In this document: piece by piece, positions 1-11,700 of the stretch | Numbering within the stretch: the stretch's first letter is position 1 | How the letters are laid out: each line of letters starts with the position of its first letter | Source: Oopsacas minuta | Taxonomy: Eukaryota; Porifera; Hexactinellida; Lyssacinosida; Leucopsacidae | Assembly (NCBI GenBank): GCA_024704765.1 | Contig: JAKMXF010000334.1 | Location: 235,202 to 282,663 of the forward strand | Reading direction: 5' to 3' | DNA: 47,462 nucleotides | Notes under the pieces: generated by a model | The model's database searches: none | Told to the model about the DNA's origin: nothing | What the model saw: the letters and a program-made list of their open reading frames with translations, nothing else | Made by a program: the position numbers and the translations under genes

Positions 1-84
1 CCGATTAACATGTTAATCTAAAGGATTATCTAGCCCTCAAATACATTGATTAGAGATAATCCTTTAGATTAACATGTTAATCGG
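1..84. repeat. 30-bp perfect inverted repeat at window edge
   Basis: Positions 1-30 are the exact reverse complement of 55-84, with a 24-base loop. Each arm contains the self-complementary core ATTAACATGTTAAT. The right arm overlaps the stop codon of the MULE transposase fragment that follows. It could be a terminal inverted repeat of that element or a small foldback inserted at its end. The left arm starts at base 1, so the repeat may continue outside the window. Confidence 0.85.
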
Positions 85-787
85 CTCCCAGACTGAAATG
101 ATGTGCTACACCCTGCAAGAACTCCATTTTAGAACGATCTTGAGAATAATATTCACGAACTAGAGTCTTCAACGCTTCCTCACTCTGTTGGGACCGCCTT
201 CGCTTGGTTGGTGGCTTGCCAACGAGGTAGTTAGTATGCCGCACCTCCACTAGGCCCTGCTCACGCTTGAGGGCTAGGAGGAACTTCCATATGGTGGGGT
301 GATGGCAGTCGACAGTGGCATTGAAGCTGTGGTGCCATGCCTCCACGGCGTTGGTTGTACGGGGGAGCCCGAAGGGCGTGCTGAGGTGGTAGTTCCACAG
401 GTCGATGGGGAACGTCGCCGCTACATGGTATCCACTGGCTAGCGTGCGACCGATATACGTCCTCTCAAAGTAGTCGACTAGTTCGCCTATCTCAGACGTA
501 AGGGGGAGGTCCATTGCCACTTGATCAAACAGATCGTGTACGTCTGCTGGTCGGGCAAAAGCAAGGGCTGGTATCCTCCGGATGCACATAGCCAACTCTT
601 CGTCATGTGTGTAGGCAGACTGCAGCCCTACAGACTGCACATGTCGCCAGATATTCTGTGTGAGGTGGAAGAAGCAGCACTTCACTACTGTGTTAGGCCA
701 GACATGCTCAAAGCTGGTAATCGGGCCCTTCTCAAAGTCCAGGAGCATCTGTTGAGGCTGGGCAAGTGGATACAGTAGGCCAATCAA
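77..787 (-). pseudogene. MULE-type (FLYWCH-associated) transposase, C-terminal fragment
   Basis: This 236-codon open frame resembles the C-terminal half of MULE transposases that carry FLYWCH zinc fingers. Near its N-terminus are an LLDFEKG segment, which fits the second catalytic Asp region, and a CCFFHLTQNIWR motif. Later come LWNYHLSTPFGLPRTTNAVE and a Trp-His pair, typical of the family's C-terminal region. The FLYWCH finger and first catalytic Asp are missing. The frame begins at the edge of the 15-bp minisatellite at 792, so the 5' half was lost or displaced there. It ends inside the inverted repeat at 55-84. A diverged relative of the same family lies at 20.76-21.32 kb. It is an inactive remnant; family assignment is from motifs only. 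Confidence 0.75.
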
Positions 788-791
788 ATTA

Positions 792-941
792 GGTGCGAAT
801 TGTCGTGGTGCGAATTGTCGCTGGTGCGAATTGTCGCGGTGCGAATTGTCGTGGTGCGAATTGTCGCGGTGCGAATTGTCGTGGTGCGAATTGTCGCGGT
901 GCGAATTGTCGTGGTGCGAATTGTCGTGGTGCGAATTGTCG
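792..941. repeat. 15-bp minisatellite, about 10 copies
   Basis: The unit GGTGCGAATTGTCG plus a final T or C repeats about ten times with one extra base in the second copy. The last base mostly alternates C and T, giving a 30-bp higher-order period. Because the unit is a multiple of three, several frames on both strands stay open across it. Those frames are artefacts of the repeat. The array directly abuts the truncated MULE transposase. Confidence 0.95.
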
Positions 942-1100
942 GTATTCCGTATAATATGTATACGAATAGAAAATCTGTTTTGGAGAAAAGTCCCGATTGC
1001 AAGTGTTAAGCTTATTACGTATGCTAACCGAACTCTATTGTATATTATTCAGTGGATAACAGGCATCTATTGTATCCCGCTTCTATATTAGATTATTCTC

Positions 1101-4048
1101 ATGTCGAAAGCAAAACCCATTCAAGTGGTAATACTCTCTTCGTTTTCTCTTCCTTCCAATACTGCATCAAGTGAAGATGTCCTGAGTCAGTGGGATCGTC
1201 ACCATAAACATTATATTCTATCGCTAAGACAGTATTTATCTCAGAACCTGGATAGAAGTAATCAAATATTTTTAGATTTAGAATTGAAAGATAATCCGAA
1301 TTGGCATATTAATCTAATCGGTCCTGAATCTACAGTGATAATTATATTGAGTAGCGGGCTATTGGAATTCTATAATAAACCTGATAGACGGCCAATTACT
1401 GATAATGATAGACACACTTCTCTTGTTGTAAATCTTATCAAAGGGCTGGATGCGAATCATAATTGTACCAAAAAATACTTTTTCGTGATATTTGAAGAGA
1501 ATTTACTCTCGATAATTCCAGTTATATGGCAAGGTTCAATTTGTCACGTGAAATCTGAGACTGATCATAGAAAGGTAATGACAATAATAAAGGATGAACC
1601 TCAAAGCCAGCAGACATTTTCCACTTCCTTTGAACCCCTATCAATGATATACAATGATGATCAGGCTAAATTTATCAATTATTGGAAGGCAATCTATAGA
1701 GAAGACAAATCACATACAAATTTGAGTATGTATTATATTGAGCAGAAACTCACAAAGCAAGTAACTGATGATTCTCCAGATAATGTAAGTAATACCGGTG
1801 GGAGTGATGAGTTGATGACTGATCAGCTGTATGGTGATGCAAATGACTTGATGAATAAAATGATTGTAATTCAAGGAGCTAATGGATGTGGGAAGTCTGC
1901 ACTCGCACAGATGCTCTGCCATCGATGGGGTAAGGGAGAAAGTTTGAAAATGTTCAGAGCTCTTGTTTTCATTGAACTAAATGAGGATAATATTCAAAAG
2001 CCTATGATAGAATTGATGAGATTCATTCCACACGAATCTGCCGCCAAGAAGGAAATTATTCTTAACGGGCTATCTGCAACTCAGGATGTACTGTTCATAT
2101 TGGATGTTGAAAACTATCCTTGGAGAAAATGCAAAAATTTTAAGTCCACTGAAATCGGACAGCTATTACTTCACCAAAGAACAGAAAGTCTACTCGTATT
2201 AACGAATCAACTTGCCAGTAACGAAGATGATAAACGAATAATCGATGAAGCTGATATCATCTATGAATTGCAGAGTTTTGATCAAGATCAACTCAAACAT
2301 TTTTTTTGGAAAAGGACTTGTCCTATGGATATGAAATGTTCAGAAATATTTCAAGAATTGTGTAAGCTTCCCCTCTATGCCGTGATGATCCCCAGGAGTG
2401 AGGAAGTTGTTAAACATACTAATCTCACCGCGTTTTGTAAGGGCATTGTTGTCCAAATTCTGGCTAAAACCTTCCCAAAAGTTTGTTTAGAATCACTCGA
2501 ACAATTTCTGAAGGAAAATAATACATTTAAGAACATCTGTAATTTAGCTTGGGACCTTATAAATGACCAAACTAACACAATACCAATAACTGATGTAAGA
2601 GCTAAAAATATCAACAGACAGGAAGGTGGATTGGGATTCCTGGATTTTATCACCAAACCGAATGACAAAAAAATTTGCACAGATTTCCTAGTTTTCCGTC
2701 TGAAGACGATTCAACATTTTTTGGCAGCTCTTCATTTCGTATATACAGTATGCACCCCTGAAATAGGGAGGGACTTTCTATTGACGTTAATGTCAGACCA
2801 TTCTATTCACAATGTTTGGAGATTTGTGACAGGTTTATTGAATGATAAGAAAAAAATACATTCTTTATTGAAGTCTCTCGGGTCCAATCATGCACCTCCC
2901 AAGCTTCTCTACGTACAAGCCATTTCTGAGAGTGAGATGAAATTCGATGAAATGGACACAGAGCTCAAAGAGATAGTATCTACCTGGATAAATTCTTTTA
3001 ATTGGGAGAAGATTTCTTTATATCCTAGCGATTGTTTGGCTATCATAAAAACCCTCAATTACCTCGGAGAAAAGGAAAAGCGAAGGATTTTAGAAGAAGT
3101 TAAAGAGCTAAATTTTTCAAATTGTAATCTGGGTAATGAAGGTATGTTTCATTAAATTGAATGTCTGTCTATGCTCACAAATGTTAAGCTTATTAATATG
3201 GGAGGAAATCCAAACTTTTTGAATCCTTTATCCAGGAATGGTTGCGTTGGATATTTGAAAGAAATACTAAAGAATAATTCTCGTACTTTAAAGCGATTAT
3301 ATCTTGGATCTTCTGGCCTAAACTTTACAGGATTGCGTATTTTGAAGCCGACCCTCCTTAAGTTGACAGATCTAACTGAATTAGATTTATCTAGAAATAG
3401 CCATCTGGATTCTAAGGGTTGGAGCTTATTTGCAGATATTCTAAAGAACCTCAAAAACAAAGAACTCTTGAAACTATTCTTAGCTGATAACAATATTGAT
3501 TCTAACAGTTTCATAAGTATCCTAGAACAACTGAAGAAGTACCCGTTTCTTAAATATTTGAATTTTTGTGGCAATCACATAACTTCAAAAATAATGGACA
3601 GTTTGATAGAAGTTCTAATGAGAATTAACATTAGGAGATTATTCCTTTCAAACTGCAGAATCAATAACAGTGTATTTACAATTCTATTGAATTTTATCCG
3701 TGAGAATGAAGCAAAATTAGATTCTCTTGTTTCCCTCAGTTTAGCCTTGAATGAATTTGATAACAATATCGTTGGAAAATGATGGATTCTCTGAAACTTA
3801 CCAAAAAGTTGCAAACTTTAGTTTTGAACCACAACAAAATTGGCGATAATTCGTCAATGCAGATTCTTTCTGATAGCTTGAAAGACATGCCTGCTATTGG
3901 TGCTATATGCGTATCTCATTGTGGGATCCAAGAAGAGGGAGCGATTATATTATGCAGTAATTCTCATAATGTTTCTGTGGATTTAAGGAAAAATAATATT
4001 AGGAAGGATTCTGAAAAGTTTAAAAAGTTTGGTCATACTCTAATATAG
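1101..4048 (+). pseudogene. NLR-like receptor: TIR/SEFIR-like, NACHT, LRR (disrupted)
   Basis: This intronless frame looks like a cytosolic NOD-like receptor, a family in which ligand sensing by the repeats drives NACHT oligomerisation. An in-frame TAG lies 12 bases before the chosen ATG. Residues 1-160 alternate hydrophobic strands and helices (VVILSSFS, STVIIILSSGLLEFY) in a TIR- or SEFIR-like pattern; this is the least certain part. NACHT: Walker A GANGCGKS at residues 259-266 and Walker B VLFILD at 330-335, followed by a strand ESLLVLTN. From about residue 665 leucine-rich repeats begin (LNFSNCNLGNEG, TELDLSRN, YLNFCGNHI, TLVLNHNKIG). Two lesions break it. A TAA at 3153-3155 sits in the same frame as the next LRRs, where a Leu codon would fit. 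A one-base loss near the A-run at 3777-3780 shifts the frame before the last repeats. It is probably a recent pseudogene, or two sequencing errors. Confidence 0.75.
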
Positions 4049-5078
4049 TTAATACGAAATTCTTCAGTTTGTACATTTATTTCTTTTTCCTACGTTTTTA
4101 TTAATTATCCCCGATGTGGGTTGTTGATTATTTTATCAAACATTTTATTCGATTTCTGCATGCAACGTATTATGCTCTATGTTTTATTTGTTGTTATATT
4201 CTATCTTTTCTAGTTTCATTCAAGTTTGCCTTTTCATGTATGTAGAATTTATTAGTGTATATACAGTGTCAACAGGATAAGCCAACTGTTCCTGTTTTCG
4301 GATATGTATTGAGGTAAGGTCCCACTACGAGCTTTAATTGGCTCGCTTTTTGTAGTCCACTAATTCCAGTCTAATGTAACTGCTTCCCGCGATGCCTCGC
4401 TAAATTCCTACAGTCGAAATCGGATTAATTTTGATTATGTATGTGTGTACAACTGTACGTATTGTACAAATGAATTAGTGCATAAAATTGTGGCGTAATA
4501 CACTGTTTGGTGGATTATCGGGGTGATACTGTATCCTGTAATTTGATACTGGGGGATGTTTGGGATCTTAAAGGTTAGCAGAGTTGAGTCTCCCTCACTA
4601 TTATTGTTATACTACTTTTCCAATAGAGATTAAGAGATGAAATACAAGAGAGGCACGTATTAATGTCCCAATATTATAGTAACAATAAACCTCAGGTTAT
4701 TTATTAACAATTATATTATTGATTTCTCTTGACTTTACTGCAATGGTTCTCAGTAAAAGTTATTTTGAGAATTATGCACCGTTTAGCCTTTATAGTTATA
4801 CCATAACGTTAGCATGTACGAATAACGTATGACAATATCGCATCCATCCAGGTACCAGGTGACCAGCTTTTGACTATAAAACTAATGGGCCAATAATTCC
4901 AGCTCCAGGTTACATAATAACCAGCATTCACTCAAACGTAGTGGATAGGTTTTTATGACACAAAGCTTGAATATTCAAAGATGTTACTCAATATTAAATT
5001 TATTATACTTGTATATTTTGTTTTATTACTTTATCAAATCTACTTATAGCAAGAGTCATACATAGAGCAGGATTCTAG
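4049..5078. other. Intergenic region between NLR-like frame and reductase gene
   Basis: AT-rich sequence with no open frame showing protein similarity. AATAAA at 4684-4689 is a possible poly(A) signal for the NLR transcript, but it lies over 600 bases after its end. Any promoter of the reductase gene should be here; I see no confident TATA box or initiator. Confidence 0.5.
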
Positions 5079-5754
5079 ATGGATAGAGTGAAATCTTACT
5101 TCACATCGCTATTCAAGAGTAAAAGTACAGACACAGCTGATCCGTTTAACATATTAGTTTTGTGTAATGAGTGTCTAAGTCCTGTTCATTCACCTGACCA
5201 CTACCATAGATGTGTTGAATGTCTTGAAGTTTATGATCTTTGTAATATTTGTATGACCCAAGGTAAAGGAAGCCAACACACAGAAATCCATGGCAAAGAA
5301 CATTACTTCTACTCTGAAAACAGACAATTAAATGATATACTCCAGGGTCTTAGTCAGACCAAATCTATAGAATCGCTATTCTTCTCTGCTTTTAAGGAAT
5401 TTTCTACTAAACCTGCATTTGGTAGCTATGATGTTCAGAAAAAAAAGTTCGTTTATATAACATTTGGAGAAGTGTTCAAAGAGATTGAGAGGTTCGCTTC
5501 TGGATTGTTAGCAATGGGAATCGTACGATGCAATTCTAAAGGCATTATTCCACATCAAATATTCGCTATTTGTTCAATTTCTCGAGCAGAATTTTTCATA
5601 GCAGACGTGGCATTAATGTTCTTAGGTATAACATCTGCTCCTATTACAGCTTCTGATGATATAATTAATTTCAGAGCTATTCTCTTTCAGACAGAATCTG
5701 AGACTATTATATGTTCTAAACAAGTGCTATCTAAGGCGAGTAATCTTACTGGAG
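5079..5754 (+). CDS. Exon 1: ZZ-type zinc finger and start of AMP-binding domain
   Basis: The first 28 residues are basic and polar. A ZZ-type finger follows with ligands Cys29, Cys32, Cys45, Cys48, Cys55, Cys58, His67 and His71 (Cys-x2-Cys, Cys-x2-Cys, Cys-x2-Cys, His-x3-His), all within one exon. ZZ fingers usually bind protein tails or other partners, as in CBP and p62. From about residue 90 the sequence (FSAFKEFSTKPAF, then YITFGEVFKEIERFASGL) is the usual N-terminus of long-chain acyl-CoA synthetase-type adenylation domains. ZZ and enzyme are therefore encoded without an intervening splice, which argues against an artificial join of two genes. The exon ends in phase 1 and pairs with 6344. 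Confidence 0.85.
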
Positions 5755-8700
5755 GTTTATAGCTTTATATAAAGCGCGAATACAATCGGATTCGAATATG
5801 AATTTTCCGTAAAACAAATACGTATCTACTTTTTCAAAAATTTGTAAAATACAGTAAAGTTACAGAACAGTACGAGTGTTGGAGTAAGCATCGCGATGTA
5901 GCATCGAGTAATGAGCACAATTTAACACTTAATAACTGTCAATTTGCTACCTATTCACCTGGAACTTGTTGAGTACCTTCATTTTGTTTGGGGTTTTCTC
6001 ATATAAATAATCTATCTGTATCAAACCTAATCATGCCACAATGACATTGCAAACTTTGTAATGCGAAATCTCCATAAAGGAATACAGAGTTATTAAGTGT
6101 TTAAGTTGTGCTTATTGCTCGCTGCTAACACCACGCTCATCAGAACAGTAGACTCTGCTTCATATAGCCATGTATGACTACCCTATTGTCCGAATACAGA
6201 TTGGCCTAGAGCAGCCAGATATAATCTTAACTGACTAAGAAATATTTATCTCATATTAATGAGAAACATTGTGCACATGCACTTTTCTGCCATGCAGGTT
6301 TAGCCATATCATAACTGTCTTTTTAATTGATAGGTTTTGACAGCTGTCAGTAATGAGAATGGAGGGAGTAAAGTCAGATATGTTATTTGTATGGATGAGA
6401 CCGGAGATACAGTATTATCTCATAAGTCTGTAAATCTGTTGGGTTGGAAACAAGTATGTGATGATGGAGAACAGCACTTAGTGGACATGGATTCATTCAA
6501 AAGTCAGTTGAATAAGAAAATTTCTGTATATATTCTGATGCATTCGAGTCTAGATAATTTTTCATTATACATCAGTGATCAGTAAAGACACCGAAATTTA
6601 ACAAACATCCTTAAAATCCTTCAGAAATTTCATTATTGGCACATTTGAGGCCATTTTTCTAGAAAGAATTAGATTTGGAAAGTCAAACATTTCTGACCGC
6701 GCTCTATATGCGAACATTTATTGCCAAAGATTTTATAGAAAACCAATGGTATAGGGGGATAGGGAATTGTCAGGGCTATTGTATTAGCCTGTAGCTCCAA
6801 AATATAATGAGTTATGACAGTTTAAAGTTAGAGGATAGTGGAAAATTTGCTCATGTCAACTTGAAACGGTCATAACTCCGTCAATTTTGGAGCTCCATAG
6901 TAGGTTCATTCTCTAGTTGCTTTCCCAATCAAAACTATCGTTTTTCACTAATAAATATCAGCAAATAGTGCGAGATCAGTATTTTTTTAAATCAAAAAAT
7001 GTTTGGCATTTGGATTAAAATCCGCCAATAATGAAAATTTTGACTGATTTTAAGGATACCTGTCAAAGTTCGGTGATTTGCTGGTGCATACGTATCGAAT
7101 TTTATGGAATTGAATATTTTCCTATGGAAAACGATTAAGCCTGTATCCATTCATTTAATGATACAAGGATCATTCATGACTTTCAACTTTATCATTTGTT
7201 TAGCATCTAATGATAGTATTTTCACTTTGATATATACAAGTGGTACTACTGGTACCCCTAAGGGTTGCATATTCACCAGACAGTCATACTATGAATTGAT
7301 AAAAGGAACTCTGTCAATATCTTCTATCTGTGAGGTATGGTTAGCTTTTCATCCTCCTTCTCACCAAATGGAGAGGAGATCTGTTCTTTGTAACATGTGT
7401 TCTGGAATGAGAGTAGCGTTTTACAGGTAAATTTAATGTCCTCTCTGTTAGTACGCTCGATCCTGCGAAATGTAACTGTCCAGATAGATATTAAAATCGG
7501 TATATAACTAACATAAGGTATATACAGGATAGCTTTTAATATAATTTTGGATACTGAGTTTCCTATATTATACTAAGCACAAGAATTCTAGGCATACCAT
7601 ACTAATATTCGTATTGTTTATCAGAATTATACGTATTATTCACTTAATTCTTATGCCGTAGAACCACTATAATTAGGGGAGGTCGGGGCGGCGAATCTCC
7701 TGGTAACCCTCCATCTTACCTTTATAATTTCGAGTGCAAATGTCTTACCAGAGATTTTTGTAGTCAATTTGTGTTACCACTTCCTCCAACGATTGTCTTT
7801 AAATGAATTTGATTATTATAATATGCCCTAAGGTCGTTGGTTGAATTGAAAATTTGTAATAATTTTTCTTCTGAGAAACACAACATTTCAATTCGTCATA
7901 GCGAAAATATGTGGTTTTTTGCAGGTTTAGCACAAAAATTGATTATTCAAGAAAACTGATCGTAGATTTCCCCACTTATAGAGGTAAATTTCATCTAAGC
8001 AGGTGATCTAGTGCATCTGACGGGTCGTTTGCTATCTTGGATGCTCTGAAGGCTCTTGACTGATATGTGTTTTTGCACATCTCCCGCGGAGGGTGGTAGG
8101 ACTGGTTGGCGGGATTGCTGTGTTATGGGCATTGGCGTAGCTGCAACAGGATTTTTGAGGGGGGCGCAGTCTCTAAAATATATCCAGTTTCCCACCATCC
8201 CTTGGTAAAATCATATTCAATAATTTTTGGAGGGGTCTACCGAGAAATTTGGGGGGTCAGGTCCCCCAGAGGTCCCCGGCGCTACACCATGGTCGTTACA
8301 GGTTTGGCAGTTGTGGTTTTTGAATGTGTCGAGTAGGAGGGAAGACGGAAGGGCACCTAACCCACCTTCCCTAAATGAGAAGGAGTTACTTCTTTTAGTA
8401 GTTCCTGATTCCTGGATGGTGACTCGTCAGACCTCCATATTGATTTGGTGGTGTGTTGGGAGTGTTGTCAGTTTCTGCGTTGCATTGAGCGGTCCTTTCT
8501 TTGGGCATGTTTTATTAGAGGTTGAACTGCCGAAGTGCTTCCTTTCGTTCTTTGCTGTCCTGTCCCTTCCGCATTTAGCACAGATTGCAATTGCTTTGCA
8601 GACAGAAACTAGCTGAGAGTAGATGTTTGTTTGTTGATTTGTTTCCTTAATGCTAGTGGGAGTGTTTTTGAGTGCTCTTCTAGTGATTTAAACCGGGGTG

Positions 8701-11700
8701 GAATTGAAGTGTGTCTGTGTACTTTTTTCTGTTGTTGTTAGAATGGCGTTTGTAGTCAGATATTTGGCACAGGGATATTGGGTTGGGACAATAAGCTGCA
8801 AGATGAGGATTTTCTTGGGTTTTGCAGCTATTAGCAGTCGTTCACTTACTGATGCAGCATAGCTGTGTAGTTTTGGTCCCGTTTTCCTCTCTATGGGGCT
8901 AAATAATTCGCTATTGCGGATTTCTGTTTGTAGTAGGGTTGTGAGAAAGTTTCGGGCTATGGTATTTGTGTCTAAAGTGGAGGGCCTGCATTAGTGTTCT
9001 GTACGTGTGTGAGGGGAATTCTGGGAGGTTTAGTAGTGGTAGATAATTCTTTTGTAAAGTTGTTTTATTTTTGTTCCTTATTGTTCTTGGCTTTTGTCAC
9101 ATACTGTATTCGTCGGGATGTCCAGTTCTAATTGTTCTAGTGTCGCGGCTGCAAGCAGCCTGATATAATATGTTTGAATTGCATGCGGTACAGAACATAC
9201 TAAATTATCAATTGCTTAGGAGATTGAGAGTTTCTGTGGAAATGTAAGCTTGTTTGGTTGTGGGTGTTCCAAGTAGAAGTATTCGTCACTGTTTAGGATC
9301 TTGTATGCGTATGGAGGGCAGGTACGAGGGAGGTTAGTAAGGTAGCTACCATTGGTGGTTGCTGGGTCTGCTTGTGGGGTGGAGTTTGCAGGTGGTGTTG
9401 TAGGGGTGGCTATTGGTGGATCGTTTGGAGGTTTAGAGCTTGTAGGTTGTGAGGGTACATCAGGTCCTTGTGTCCCAGTCGTTATGCTGAAGTTTGATAT
9501 ATTGGGAAACTCGTCGAAGAATTTAGAAAGCCGTGGCGATCTGTTAATTGGCGAGCCCGTTCTTGAGTTTGAAGGCTCGTTGGGTGTAGGGACATTTAGC
9601 AATGATCTCCTGATTTGTTCACTGGTGAGGTATTGTGCAGCTTTGGAGATCTGTAGTTTGCAGCTCCACTGGGAAGAATACTATGTCGTTTTCTTCTCGG
9701 GACCTGAAACTATTATACATACAGGGACATTTACTATATCAGAACGGCAATAATGTCTATACCCGACGGAATTCTGTTCGAAGAAATATGTGTGTTTCAG
9801 TTGGAAACAATTCGAAAACACTGCCTTAGGGAATCTCCCTATAGATACTGCACTAAAATGGAGTTTAGCATATAGATGATAAATACTTATTTGAAAGGAT
9901 AATTATATATTTCTTAGAGGAGACATGGGCTGTATCATGGAGGACATCTCTCTAGTAAGACCAACTTTGTTGGCCTGTACCCCCAGATTCTGGTCCAGTC
10001 TATATCAACATTACAGAATAATGGTGGATAAAGAGTACAGTTCTATATGTGAATCTTCTCTACAAAACTCAGAGAATGATATAGATGGAGTAAGACTAGC
10101 ACTAGGAGATGTTCTGAATTCTGAAAATATTCCTATTCATGAAGAGGTGATATATTATTTTGCTATTTAGTCATACTACCTTATTCGATCTAATTCAGGC
10201 GCCATTCTAGGTTAAGCGCCGTCTAGAACCAATCATATTTATTTGGTTCAAAGCAGTGGCGGATTCTTTAAAAAATTCTGGGGAGCAAAATGGAACTTAT
10301 CAGAGCTAGTTTTGGATTTCATTATAGAAGACTACACAGTACGCCTACTAGATACATATAGCCTCACTTAAAGAAGTTAATTATGACCTCCAAAACCATC
10401 GCTGTCAGCACTGCAACAGTCAAGAGAAGCTTTAGTGCTATGAATAGAATATTAAGTTGGGCTAGATTTAGCCTTGATAGCACTAGAGCAAGTGATTTGA
10501 TGACAATTTCCTTGAGTAGAGAAATTGTGAAAGCAATCAATTTAGATAATGTGTTGGAAAGGTGGATGATGTAAAAGAGGCGCGTGATTCCATTCTAGCT
10601 AATACGCCTTCTTTCTTGTAGAATTTCCAAAAAATTATATTCTTTCTTGTTTACTAATAAATTTCAGTTATTCTAATGTTGAAAACTGGGGGGGGGGGGC
10701 GATTGCCCCCTTGCCCCCCCGAAGAATCCGCTGTTGGTAAAAATATCCAGCCAACAGACTGGTAGTGCAGCTCAGTATTGTGTTTTTTGTTCTTTTCAAG
10801 TGGGCACCCCCCCCCTTGATACACCGTGTAAATTCCGAAATGCACCAGATCCCGACTGATTTTAGGCTCCTATATCTGATATATATTTCAGGATATTCAA
10901 TATTATTCGTCCCCTAATGAACTTCATTTTCTATCCTCAAATCTTGTGGTTAAAACTCTAAATAAATAAATAAATAACCCCCTGTCTAACATTTGAAAAG
11001 AAATCTCTTAGCATGATTTTGAATAAAATGCAAAATGGTATGAAATATGCAGTTTAGAAGACAATCATATCCGAGGAGCAAATCTCTGACCCAAAATGTA
11101 TTTGTGAACTATTTGAATTAGACTGCTAGATTTCGCACGGACGTTCTGACGTCGTACATCGTCCATGCCATTAGGGCATCTCCCTATAAGAGCTGCACTA
11201 AAAACGGAGCCTGAATTAGAGCGATTACGGAAGTGCTTATATGAAATTTATTTCGATTTTCGAAATTAGCAACTCCATTCTGGTATGAATATGTGATTAG
11301 GTGTAATAGAGATGAATTCTTAATCATTAGAACATCCTTTTTTTAGCAAACTTTACCTGAAATTCAAACTCCACCATCTAATAATGTAGAGCTGTCTAAT
11401 CAACTACGAGATATAGAAAATAAAGTAATAGAACAGTTTTCAGGAATTCTAGGAGGGAGATTACGTATCATCGTTACAGGAGGAGCTCCTACTTCTCCAG
11501 AAGTTTTCAAGTTTCTAAAAAGATGCTTCGACTGCTTTGTAAAGGAGAGTTATGGCGCTACTGAAGTAGGAGCTATAGCGTTAGGAGAGTTTGTGTCTCC
11601 AGGTAACAAACTCTAAAATAGTTTCAGTAATGATAAAAGAGTCATATAATAATAATAATGAATGTAATTATCAATTCCCAGAGCAGGTATAGTTTGAAAA

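Noticed and set aside
800-1091. Open frames on both strands across the 15-bp repeat
   Set aside because: They are produced by a repeat unit that is a multiple of three without stops; the peptides are pure repeats with no other support.
3152-3574. Minus-strand frame opposite the LRRs
   Set aside because: It is the antisense shadow of the leucine-rich repeats on the plus strand.
8106-8616. Plus-strand frames in reductase intron 3
   Set aside because: They overlap the antisense retroelement-like sequence and show no protein similarity of their own.
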